DNA from: Neonectria sp. B-13
Lineage: Eukaryota > Ascomycota > Sordariomycetes > Hypocreales > Nectriaceae
NCBI GenBank assembly: GCA_002682825.1
Contig: NOKP01000012.1
Span: 620,001-684,000, forward strand
Direction: 5' to 3'
DNA: 64,000 nucleotides
A program made the translations under genes and the position numbers. The notes under the pieces are model-generated. The model ran no database searches. It was not told where the DNA came from and saw nothing but the letters and a program-made list of their open reading frames with translations. Positions 53,828-63,570 of the stretch are shown in pieces (position 1 is the stretch's first letter; each line of letters begins with the position of its first letter).

Positions 53828-55157
53828 TGCTACCATGGTGGGCAAAGAAGCCTCGACACAAACTCAAGGCGTAAGCCAGCATGCCGAGACTTGGACTACT
53901 GGTTTTAATCCTTTATTTAACATGCAATGGAATTGTCTATTGTAATAGTGCTGAGTGGCACCTTAACGTTTAATGCCATAGGCCCTTGGCTAGCATAGAT
54001 CACTACTTAAAGTGGTAGCTCTGCTAACCTTGTGGTAGGGCATGCTTTTTCCCTTCTCGACTGTTTAATACACCTTCTGTCAGAACCTCTTGCCCTGACC
54101 AAGCTGTTGCAGTAGCTCTTGTTGTCATTCTCCATTCTAAATGCTCTAGTGCATTCAGATACACTGTATCTAGTGCCTTGAAGTTATTCCATCTTGATTC
54201 CTTTGCTGGTTATGGCTCAAATCGTGATTTCCCTCTCTTTCAAATCTCTAGCTGCAACACCTCAAGTCGCGGTGTGGTCTACACTGGGTGCATCTCCTAG
54301 CAACAAACTATCTAAAGCTAAGGGGCAAGAGGGAAGAGGGAAGGAAGCTGCCCTTTAGAGGGGGATTCTAAACTGCCGATTATCAAGGTTTTAAAACCCT
54401 TAAGTAACTCAATTAAAGCTACTTTATAAACCGATTTTATTAAACGCTAAATTGGTTGATATTGAGGAAGGTCTCTACTACTAATTTTAGCAACTGTAGA
54501 TTAATGTATAAAGAGGGCGTGAGAAATAATATACAAAATGTTATTATTAAAAGCAGAGCTCAACAAGCTTTAGAAGGCAAATATAATACTTAGCTAGATC
54601 TACACCTCGCAACGTAAACGCCGTCAGCGACGCTCGGAATTAGCCATAATGCGGTTCCGTTGTGATCGGTAAAGGCGTGGAACCCACCACGAGTATCGGC
54701 TACCACGCCGTGTTCGCCCGTGCCGTCTCTTCTACCGTCTAGAAAGTCAGATGGGAAGTTAGACAAGCTGCTTGTGGTCGGTGTTGAGATACAAGACGGA
54801 AAACAAAAACAGCAACAGGGCATTTTGGAAGATGAAGGCGGATGCAACCATGGTGGCCCTGTCCTTTTTGCTTCCTGGCGAGACATATGCCGTCTCTGAC
54901 GCTGATTCAGGCTCCAAGGAGAGTTGCTAGGAGGATAACATGGGTGAGTCTGGCACTTTCCGCTGAGCCACCCAAGTCGCAGCCAGCTGCGAGCTCTCAC
55001 TCCCGCTTGCGACAGAAGTAGTTCAGTGATGATATCATCTTACAGAGGCCAATTCGGCAGCCAAGAAACACGCCAATTTCCTCATAATGCTTCACGGCCT
55101 CTAGATTTTCATGCAAGGTTATTTTTTATTGTCAAAAACATATTGTTGCCTTGAGCC
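53828..55157. other. intergenic, partly AT-rich
   Basis: 1.3 kb. 54300-54600 is AT-rich and resembles the decayed repeats elsewhere. A minus frame at 54590-55000 (136 codons) contains the run PCCCFCFPSC and an odd GVVADTRGGFHAFTDHNG stretch; I cannot support it as a gene. Confidence 0.4.
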
Positions 55158-57134
55158 CTAAAGTATGACCTTCTCAAGTCGGGCATAGGCCTTGCGCGGC
55201 TTTCGGGTAACACCATTGAGGGCCTCATAGCCCGACAACTCCGGCGGACAAGTCAAAAGCTTATAATTCCAAATTATGAGCGTGATGAGAAGGCGCATCT
55301 CCACATACGCCAGCCTTTTCCCATAGCAACCACGAGTACCCAAGCCAAAGGTCAGCACCGGTCCGGAGAGCGCGTCAAACACCTCCTTTCCATGCTCGAT
55401 TTGGAGCCAGCGCTCCGGCGTGAAAGCAGCCATGTCGGTAGACTCATCCCAGACCCGGACGCGGCCCTCGGCGCTGACCTTTTTTGAACTAGCGCTGCGG
55501 AGGTTGTCGTCTATCTTGAAACTTGGTTCGAGCATGCTGGGTCCCATGCCGAGCATCCAGAGCTCAGTGCCCTTGGGGATAGGGTGGCCGAGGATCTCCG
55601 TGTCCATCGTGGCGACCCTCTGGATGGCATCAGACGTGCCGGAGAGGCGAACGATTTCCTCGATAACTGCCTCGAGGTAAGGGACCGGGGTGGTCCGTAT
55701 GATCTCGGCCGCAGTCGGATTTCTCTTCCCAGCAAATGCATCGGGATGGGCGGCCTGAAGGGTGGCGCGGAGTTTTGTCTGGGCATCTTGGTTGTCGGCG
55801 AGGAATTTGATGCCCCAGACCAGAGTCGTGCTCGTGGTATCGTGACCAGCAACGATGACCACAAAAACCTTGACAGGATCGTGAGCATTGAGACTGCATG
55901 GATGATCTTCGCCAAGACTTACCTCGTCGATCATGCTCTCCGTGTAGTACTGGGGTTCACGACCCTCCTTGGAAGCGGTTAACTTCTCCCGGCGGACCAT
56001 AAGATCAATGGCAGAGCGAGCCCAAGAGTCGTCGTCACCATGTGCCTCAAGCTGAGAGACGGCTCTCGCGATCTGTCGTCTGCAAAGCTCTCTCCTAGTT
56101 TCCACTGCGTCGCGGAGGCTAGATTCAAACGTCTCCCTTCGCCACCACTTGAATTTCGGAAACAATGTAGAGTGTTGGCCCTCAACGGCATCTGTAATGG
56201 TAAGCACGGCCTCAAGCGCGTCGCCAATGCGTGCTTTTGGAAAACGAATAGGCGAATCCTTGCTGAGTGTGCCAGCTTGGAGGCTCTTGATGCCCTCTTC
56301 ACCAGCGGCCTCGAGTTCCTTGAGTTGTGGAGCAATCGCTCTGTGCTCGAAGGTCTCGCCAAAAGAGAAGCTGTTGACAGCGTCCAGCGCGACGTAAAAG
56401 ATGTCCTTTTCTATATCAAATGGTCTTCCGTTGGCGATTCTAAACTTCGCGTCCCAGAGACGGAGCATATCCAAAGCGTTCGAGTGAATTGCCGGGGCTG
56501 CCACGTTGTTGAGAAATGCAGGAAGCATAAGATCCTGGAGCAGGCGCCGGTGTCCTTTCCACGTGCTATTAGAAGGGAAGTGAATGTGCCCCAGAGGCGC
56601 GGGTCCGGCGAAGATGTCAGCCCAGTACGGCGAACGGTCGAACTCCCTGGTCCGACGGAGGCAGATGTCTTGTGTCTCCTGAAAGTCTGCAATGACGACC
56701 CATGGCTTGCTGAAAGGTCGGATGAAGGCTTGGAAGATAGGACTTTCATGCTTCTTGATCTGTTCTGACAGCCAGAGAGACACCTCTCCAGTTTCGAGGA
56801 AAAACTTCGTCATCTCAGGGCCATCGCCAAAAAGACTTGACAATGCCGATTTGTTGTGCGGAATACCTGGGATCGGTCTTGGGAGAACTGACTGGTAGAT
56901 TGCGTAGAGGACGACAAAGACTAAACCTGAGAGGGCAGTATAAAGAGTAGTGGAAGAGTAGGATGCGAAGACAAAATCGAGACCTGCAGTTCCATTGACA
57001 GCGATGCCTTCCATACTGGGCGCTGATGTTCCAAGAAACAAGTGTGCAAATAGTAGTAAGTAGAAAGAAGTTTGGATAGATGCAGAGGTGTGACAAGGAA
57101 GCCAGGTATATATGCTCTGGAATGGCCACTTCAC
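55158..57134 (-). CDS. cytochrome P450 (long form)
   Basis: Microsomal P450. The open frame is 658 codons, but 55922-55869 (54 nt, donor GTAAGT, acceptor AAG) is very likely an in-frame intron: removing it joins MIDEVFVVIVAGHDTTST, the normal I-helix. That gives about 640 residues from the first ATG. A second ATG at 57014 (MEGIAVNG) is also plausible. Other motifs: anchor near 65-85 (LYTALSGLVFVVLYAIY), proline hinge LPRPIPGIPHN, WKGHRRLLQDL (C-helix), the ExxR segment IEEIVRLSG, FTPERWL and the haem loop LTFGLGTRGCYGKRLA. All key residues are present, so it should be an active monooxygenase; the substrate is unknown. It is divergent from the SDR at 57682 across a 547-bp region with two CGGGCCCCG sites. 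Confidence 0.88.
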   Translation of the reverse strand: MKWPFQSIYTWLPCHTSASIQTSFYLLLFAHLFLGTSAPSMEGIAVNGTAGLDFVFASYSSTTLYTALSGLVFVVLYAIYQSVLPRPIPGIPHNKSALSSLFGDGPEMTKFFLETGEVSLWLSEQIKKHESPIFQAFIRPFSKPWVVIADFQETQDICLRRTREFDRSPYWADIFAGPAPLGHIHFPSNSTWKGHRRLLQDLMLPAFLNNVAAPAIHSNALDMLRLWDAKFRIANGRPFDIEKDIFYVALDAVNSFSFGETFEHRAIAPQLKELEAAGEEGIKSLQAGTLSKDSPIRFPKARIGDALEAVLTITDAVEGQHSTLFPKFKWWRRETFESSLRDAVETRRELCRRQIARAVSQLEAHGDDDSWARSAIDLMVRREKLTASKEGREPQYYTESMIDEVSLGEDHPCSLNAHDPVKVFVVIVAGHDTTSTTLVWGIKFLADNQDAQTKLRATLQAAHPDAFAGKRNPTAAEIIRTTPVPYLEAVIEEIVRLSGTSDAIQRVATMDTEILGHPIPKGTELWMLGMGPSMLEPSFKIDDNLRSASSKKVSAEGRVRVWDESTDMAAFTPERWLQIEHGKEVFDALSGPVLTFGLGTRGCYGKRLAYVEMRLLITLIIWNYKLLTCPPELSGYEALNGVTRKPRKAYARLEKVIL

Positions 57135-57289
57135 TCGACCGGAAGATCGGGGAAACCCTTCAGATCAAGCCTCAACTCTCGGCGGTTCGGCTCGTCACGG
57201 CAACTTGGATGGCGGCAATCCTTCCTAGACAGCCTTCTGGGGATGTTCATTGACGATTCGAGTCGATTGCTGGAATACTGTGTGTCCCG

Positions 57290-57298
57290 CGGGCCCCG
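57290..57298 (+). promoter_or_regulatory. CGGGCCCCG motif, site 4
   Basis: Within the palindrome CGCGGGCCCCGCG, 156 bp upstream of the P450 start and 384 bp upstream of the SDR start. Confidence 0.4.
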
Positions 57299-57397
57299 CG
57301 GGTTCGGGCTTCGGAGTAGACATGTCAATTATCCACATTCGGATGGGCAACGTCCCGAGGGCCTCGCACCGCATTGGGCGAGACGTCTCGGCCATCG

Positions 57398-57406
57398 CGG
57401 GCCCCG
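57398..57406 (+). promoter_or_regulatory. CGGGCCCCG motif, site 5
   Basis: Second palindromic block in the P450/SDR promoter, 108 bp from site 4 and about 276 bp before the SDR start. Confidence 0.4.
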
Positions 57407-57681
57407 CGGGTTCGGGTTTCGTAATCGCGGGCCAATGTGTCCCGTCGGAGCTTGTCGACACCGCTGAGTGGAACATGATGGGGTGTCCGCGGCAACGACT
57501 CGGCTTGTTTACCAGCGAGTTCAACGAAGAGGATGAAGTAGAAAAAGGGCCATGAGCTCCAAGATGACCACGGTAAGCAAGTTCTACATTCATCAAGCAA
57601 AGCCACAAGACTTGCATCCTGTATCCATACTACTCGATTCAAACTAGGCCCTTCTAAGCGCAACTAAATAAACATCTCAAC

Positions 57682-58511
57682 ATGGCATCTGTCACTCTCA
57701 AACCCTTCGCTGGCAAGGTCATCGCTATCACAGGAGCCGGCAGCGGCATCGGACGCGCCACGGCCATCTACCTTGGCCGCTACGGCGCCTCCCTCGCCAT
57801 CTCAGACTTGAACAAGACCGCTGTTGACAAAGTCGCCGCCGAAATCATCGCCGACCGCCCCGATGCCAAAGTCATCGCCTCAGCCGTTGATGTCAGCGAA
57901 GCAGACCAGGTCAAGGCATGGGTCGACCAGACCGTCGAGACTTTCGGACGACTGGACGGTGCCGCCAACATTGCCGGTACTGGTGGTCCACGGAGCCAGA
58001 CGGCCCTGGAGAGCCAGTCCGATGCGGTGTGGAAGATGATCATCGACGTCAACCTTTCTGGCGTCATGTACTGTATGCGCGAGGAACTTAGGGTGTTATC
58101 TGAGGGCGGTGCTATCGTCAATGCCTCGAGCGTCCTTGGGTTGCGCAGCGCGCCTGACGCCGGTGGGGGCCCGTATGTGGCCAGTAAGCATGGAGTACTC
58201 GGATTGACCAGAACGGCCGCGAGGGAGTATGGCCACAAGAATATCCGCGTCAACTGCGTGAATCCGTAAGTTGAAGCCTTCCAATCTTCTGGAGTACCGA
58301 CCGTGGCTGACACTGGTACAGAGGTGCTATTGATACGCCCATGATGCAGCCGCAGGAGGGTGCAGAGAACCACATGAACGACATCCATCCCCCTATTGCC
58401 AGAATGGGAACCCCAGAAGAGGTCGCCCAACTCGTTGGATTTCTATTGGGCGAGGAGTCTCGGTACATCACGGGAACTTCAGTGGTGATTGATGGTGGGC
58501 TGATTTGCTAG
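57682..58511 (+). CDS. short-chain dehydrogenase/reductase (classical)
   Basis: 257-residue NAD(P)-dependent oxidoreductase from two exons (57682-58265 and 58322-58511; 56-nt intron falling in the NPGAIDTPM loop). TGAGSGIG (18-24 region), acidic SDLN at the end of beta-2 (suggesting NAD preference), NIAG in place of NNAG, IVNASSVLG with the catalytic Ser, and YVASK (Tyr165, Lys169). The C-terminal tail TSVVIDGGLIC is complete. Such enzymes interconvert alcohols and ketones; in this cluster it could make the ketone for the EtaA-like BVMO (inference). The first intron-free 195 codons alone would read past into unrelated sequence, so the splice is needed. Confidence 0.9.
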
Positions 58512-58825
58512 ACTCGAACCTTGCTGGGGCGGAGTACGATGTAGAATACGTAAAGGAGCTTCGACGACTGCTTTGCTGTTGAGTTATCTACATTCATGAG
58601 ACACAGTACAGCAGTGGAGTTATTACGCAAAAGAGTTATTAACGCGTGGCAGCTAAACTGAAAGGGCAACAACAGCTACTATACATGTAGCCCTCCAAAT
58701 TATGCCCTACTACTCTAACAATGACCGCCTGTAATTTGCCAAATTACAACTAAACGGGCTCTTGCACGACGTGATGTCTTTCTTTGTAGTTTGTCAAACC
58801 AGAACCATTTCGTCCGTCAGTAGAG
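58512..58825. other. short AT-richer spacer
   Basis: About 300 bp between the SDR stop and the retrotransposon relic. No feature recognised; the left border of the relic is not defined. Confidence 0.4.
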
Positions 58826-59880
58826 ATGCCGGAAATCACAGCAGAAGAGGTGGAGCGACAGCAGTTTGCAGCCAAGTCGTGGAAGGCACCTGGCGAAGAC
58901 GGATTGCCTGCTGTGGTGTGGAAGCAAGTCTGGCTATCGACAAAGGACCGCCTTGTGGCATTATTCCGTGCCTCTCTCCAAGTAGGGGAGCTTCCCAGTA
59001 AATTGAGACATGCCAAGATCGTCTCGCTCAAGGAGCTAGGGAAGGGTGACTATACGAGGACTATGAAGGCCTGGAGACCCATCTCACTGCTTTCGATACT
59101 CGCGAAAGTCCTTGAAGCAGTGGTGGCGGAAAGACTTGCCTAACTAAGTCGAGACGTTTGGCCTACTACCTACGAATCACTTTGGGACGTGGAAGAAGCG
59201 ACCGGCTGATCAAGCGTTAGTATTACTTCAAGAATGCGTCCACAAGCTGTGGCGGCTCGAAAAGTAGTAAGCCTCGTCAGCTTCGACGTCAAAGGGGCAA
59301 CAATGGTGTATACAAGGAAAGGCTGCTTCAAAGATTGGATGCACGAGGGATCCTGCAGCACCTAGTCGGCTGGATCGACACGTTCTGCTCGAGTTAAACT
59401 GCGAGCATCGAGGTGAACGGGCAAAGCTCCGAAGTTTAGGACCTGCCGTAGGGGTCACCTCTGTCATCGATTCTGTTCTTATTCTTTGACGTAAATTTCG
59501 TACAGCACCCGATTCATGCGCAAGGAGGATCGATTGCGTTTGTGGATGACTATACCGCGTGGGTCACCGGATCGACAGCAGCAGCCAATCAAGAAGTGAT
59601 CCAAGCGATCATCGACAGAGCGCTGGACTGGGAAAAGCGGAGCTGAGCCACTTTCGAGGCGGAAAGACAACAACCATCACTTCAGTAGAAACCCCACGCG
59701 GGTTGACCGAGTTCCTTTCGCCATCCAGGTTCAGCGAGTCAGGTCAAAGGACCAAGTCAAGGTTCTAGGGGTCGTGATTGAATCTCAGCTCCGCTATAAG
59801 GAACACATCGGCAGAGTGGCAACTAGAGGGCTCAAGGCAGCCATGGCGACTGTAGCACCCGTAGAAGAGGCATAAGCAAG
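58826..59880 (+). mobile_element. non-LTR retrotransposon reverse transcriptase relic
   Basis: The plus strand begins inside the RT domain of a LINE (Tad1/I-like): KSWKAPGEDGLPAVVW, LFRASLQVGELPSKLRHAK, WRPISLLSILAKVLEAVV. After a stop near 59141 the homology continues in other frames: VVSLVSFDVKGA, AFVDDYTAWVTG (59534-59569, the catalytic 'x-x-DD' box) and VLGVVIESQLRYKEHIG to about 59830. Several stops and frameshifts make it inactive. The endonuclease, N-terminal ORF1 and RNase H are not contiguous with it. Confidence 0.75.
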
Positions 59881-60439
59881 AAGTGGACGCAGTATGGGCG
59901 CAAAGAGACGAAGAAATAACATAAGAAACGTATATGTATATCAGTAATAAGTGCCTTTCGTTCGTTCGTTCGTTCGTATACTTAACGCTGGGGGAGTGTT
60001 ATGCGCTCCAGGCCTCCCAGGGGGCATGCGGCGGCAGGAGTCTACCTAGTCTAGTTTAAATATCCTTCAGTTCAGGTCCAATGACGAGTCAATCGTATAA
60101 TGCCGTACCCGTTGGCTCCTCCATTTGAGCCCGTGTCCGGTGGTAACTATATTATATTAAAGGATGCGAGTTGCATCGTTCTACGGCGTGCGCGATATTA
60201 GAAAACAATAGAAAGGATAGTTAAAAAGTAGTGAGGCATCTTGTTGCCCTGTACTGCTTCTAAGAGCATATATCTTCACAGAAGCGTATCACCTGCAAGA
60301 ATGACGCAAAGTCTGTAGGGCTTGCCATCTGGCGGAGCTAGTAATCCTTTATAGTAGAGGGTTGGGGCTTGAATGCATGTTGGCCATTGTGAGCCCAGTC
60401 TCTGGGCCTCGATGCAGTATATAAGGTGATCTGGAGTCT
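59881..60439. other. spacer with TTCG microsatellite
   Basis: Holds a (TTCG)5 run at about 59957-59977 and no supported gene. It separates the plus-strand RT relic from the minus-strand RNase H relic. Confidence 0.5.
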
Positions 60440-61010
60440 TTATTTTGCCGTATTTACAATTCGGCCATTAATATGCTTCCGCCAGCGTAGGCGGTCTATC
60501 CGGGCCCAGTGATATGGAGGCTCCTTCCTTTGCCAGGCGGTCTGCTTCCTCGTTGCCCTCAATTCCCTGACGTCCGGGTACCCAGTGCACCTGGACACTG
60601 GCCGTGGCTGCGTAGTCTTTAAACTCGCGAAAAACTGCCTGCGAGCTTTCTGCGGTTCTTTCAACAGTCCCTAGATGACTACGGTGTTGTCGAGGCAGAT
60701 ATGTATGGGATGGCTGGAGCGGACACACAGGGCCTGTTATAGGCCGTTTAGAGCTCCTCCACTTCACTATTGAATACTTCTGCTATTCCCAGGTGCCTTT
60801 TCCTTGTTCTATCTTCTGCCTTCCCTGATAGACTGCATAATACCAACCGACCGCACCGTTTGATAGCTTCGAACCACCGGAGAAAACCACGAAGTGCGTG
60901 TCCGGCAGTTGGCTCTGCCACTCTCGAAAGAGTTTGGCCTCGTCGGTCTTAGGTCCGTATGACGACAACCTGCTAGGAGGGGGTATGTCCCATTTTTGTG
61001 TGACACTTAA
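60440..61010 (-). mobile_element. RNase H domain relic of a non-LTR retrotransposon
   Basis: Minus-strand fragments read VVFSGGSKLSNGAVGWYYAV (start of RNase H, first Asp replaced), then after a shift SVQVHWVPGRQGIEGNEEAD and RLAKEGAS, the C-terminal RNase H signature. Orientation is opposite to the RT relic, so these are remains of at least two insertions or of a rearranged one. Stops and a frame change show it is dead. Confidence 0.65.
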
Positions 61011-61439
61011 GCGTGGGAAATCAGGAAGCAGTAGTGTAGCGTGCTGGAGTCGTGTGCGTGGTAGTTGGAGTTCCCCATGTCTTTTGCCTCTGCCAGTCTC
61101 GGCCGTAGGTAAACCCGCATCTCGATACAGAGTCAGTGTTGGCGTTGTACACTAGACTGGCAAGACAGCGCGTATTGCGTTGTTGAGCACTCTTCCAATC
61201 TCATTGAAGTGTCATCGTTGGTGGGTGCTAACCTCCTTTGCCTGATAGGTCTTCGTGTTTGTCCGAGTCTCCGTCTTCCCCGCGTACTACGCTTCGGAGC
61301 CGTATGTTAGTACCGGCAAGATGTAGGTGAGGACTGCCTTTCGGAGGGCGCTTGGGGTGCACGCTCGGAGCTTTTCGTCGACTACTGAACGTTTTTAAAA
61401 CGCAGAATATACTGCTGCTGGTGTTCGTCTTCATTGTTT

Positions 61440-62400
61440 GTGGGGAGTCTCGTGGGCGGTTGCCAGTATGGCGGAGCCAGTGGAGGCCGTGATCGAGCTG
61501 CACCGTAAAGACCAGCACAAAGGTCCGAGATATGCTTCGGTTCTTCGGAAACACCACTGCAGCGTCAAGAAGAACCGTCGACTATGTTGCGAAAATGGCA
61601 CCTACAGAAGGGGAAGCCGAACGAGCGGATGAGAGCAGGAAGCGCCGCAGCTATGGCGAAACAGAAAAGGCGATGCGCTAGAGGGTTTTAAACTTGTTCG
61701 AAAAATCCAACAAGGAGATGAAGAACCTGACGGATGCTTTCCTCGAACATGGCATCACGATCAAAAAGCAGTAGGACCTAATTCGGACATTACACTAACA
61801 CATGGATGAGACGTAACCAGAACTCTGAGACACCAAGGAGGAACTAAGACGAGCATGTGAGCAACTGGGTACCATCATGACCAACATGGCACAGGCCAGC
61901 CCACAAAGCATCATACGCAGACATTGCAACAACACGCCTACCAGCCATAACAATGCCGCCTCTCGTCCTCTCTGAGGTCGGAACAGGACATGCACACTTG
62001 GTTCACCACCCCATTTCTTCCGTTCCCGTCTCGTCCGCCTTCAAAGCCGAGCGGTGGGCCTATATGGAAGTCCGCTGCCCCATTCGGCAGCAGGTTCGGG
62101 TTGTTTGGCTGGGGCGGTGGAACGAAGGGACCATAGCATACAGTTCGCAACGCGAGATACGACCTACTGTAACTACCTTCAAGGTCCCAGGACGGAGCAG
62201 GTCCACAGGGGCAGGGGTGAATTATGCCCTTGGCCCCTCGGCGCGGCAGTGCTCACAGCGCTTAGATATGCCTCGGTTCCGCCCGGAAGCACGGCATCCT
62301 CGGGACCCGGCCAGAGCTATGGTGCACCCATGTCGTTGGGAGTGGGGACAGTCGACGAATAACCTAGCACTCCGCTGCTGATCCGCTTCCATAACACTTC
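61440..62400 (+). mobile_element. possible LINE ORF1 (gag-like) relic
   Basis: Broken plus-strand frames with charged, coiled-coil-like composition (for example TEKAMR, FEKSNKEMKNLTDAFLEHG, KEELRRACEQLGTIMTNM) interrupted by TAG stops, followed by more basic sequence. It resembles retroelement ORF1 products in style and lies next to LINE debris. No zinc knuckle could be confirmed, so assignment is tentative. Confidence 0.3.
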
Positions 62401-63570
62401 TCCCTAATGCGCCCACTCACTCAATGCACTCGCGACATGGCCTGAGGCTTTAACACAGCCCAAACAGACAAGGTCTAGCAACCGCGGGCATGGTGGATCT
62501 GGTTCCGGAAGATTGAAGAAGCAAGTCGTACTAGACCACGTGCAATGATCTTCCCAACTCCTACACGAGCATATGATCTCCTTTCTCATCGTCCTTCCCT
62601 CGTTTTAATATATGTAGAGATCTCTGGAAATGGGACGACATCGTTATGGCCTATCGCGGTGCTGTCCTGGAGAAGGACGGGTTCAACTACGTAGTGATTA
62701 ACACGCGGTGTTTTCTCCCACTGAGGGTGATAGATGGATGACGAGATGACAGCAAGATAAAGGCTATAAGGCTATAATCAAACCATGACACGCCTGCCCT
62801 GTGCCTGCAGTCCATTCGGCCGGTCAATGTTCGCCTTGTCTCTCCGGCTCTACATATAATGCAAGAACAGCACGAGACCGCAGAGAAATTACTGTCCTAC
62901 CTAGGTGTACGAAACACGCACACACACACATACATGCGTACACCGAAGAAAAAAGCCCCCAGAAGTTTCCGTAGTCAGTCTGGGAATCGCATCACCCAAA
63001 ACAGTACCCTTCGCTGGTTCACACCACCCTCGATAATCCATCCGGCCCGAAAATGTCGTCGGATGCGGTCCATATCGCCTTCAACAGCTCCAGTCCGCGA
63101 GAGACAATTGCCATTGGGGGGGTCAGTTCATGAAGGTTTGCTAGAAGCCTCGCCCGACGCCCCTCAGTTCGCGCGTATGATCCCACAATGACGATGGGTC
63201 ACCACGTCGTGATCTCCCACGTTGTCCTTTTCACGCGATCGAGATCCGTGATTTGAAGGCTTGTAAACACACAGTCGCGTTCACGGACTGCCGAAGCGAA
63301 CCCTGCCATCTACTGTTCAGGACCCTGTTGGCAGTTGCCGTCATCCGAGAGGGGCTGGCATGAGCATCGCGGTTCTCCGCGGGCTCCGTTGATCCAGACA
63401 CCATGTTGATATGGTTTGTGCTTTGTCAGATGTGGTTATATAATTCTGGGTGTCTCATTGAGAATGGCAAGTGGCTTGTCAGCTTCTACTGCAGTCATCC
63501 ACGAATCCCTTTACTTTATCAAATTTTATGCACCTCTGCTATTGCTATCTTGACACCAATTTTTGAAACC
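62401..63570. other. intergenic before the transaminase gene
   Basis: About 1.2 kb with a short (CA)n run near 62916-62930 and no supported gene. The last 100 bp before 63571 are T/C-rich, as fungal promoters often are. Confidence 0.45.

Larger units (their letters stand above)
57135..57681. promoter_or_regulatory. divergent promoter between P450 and SDR
   Basis: 547 bp containing two copies, 108 bp apart, of a GC-rich block: the palindrome CGCGGGCCCCGCG (6-bp arms, 1-bp spacer) followed by GGTTCGGG(C/T)TTCG. A third half-site, ATCGCGGGCC, follows at about 57426. Paired palindromes in a divergent promoter are a classic arrangement for a dimeric regulator; binding itself is inferred. Confidence 0.5.
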
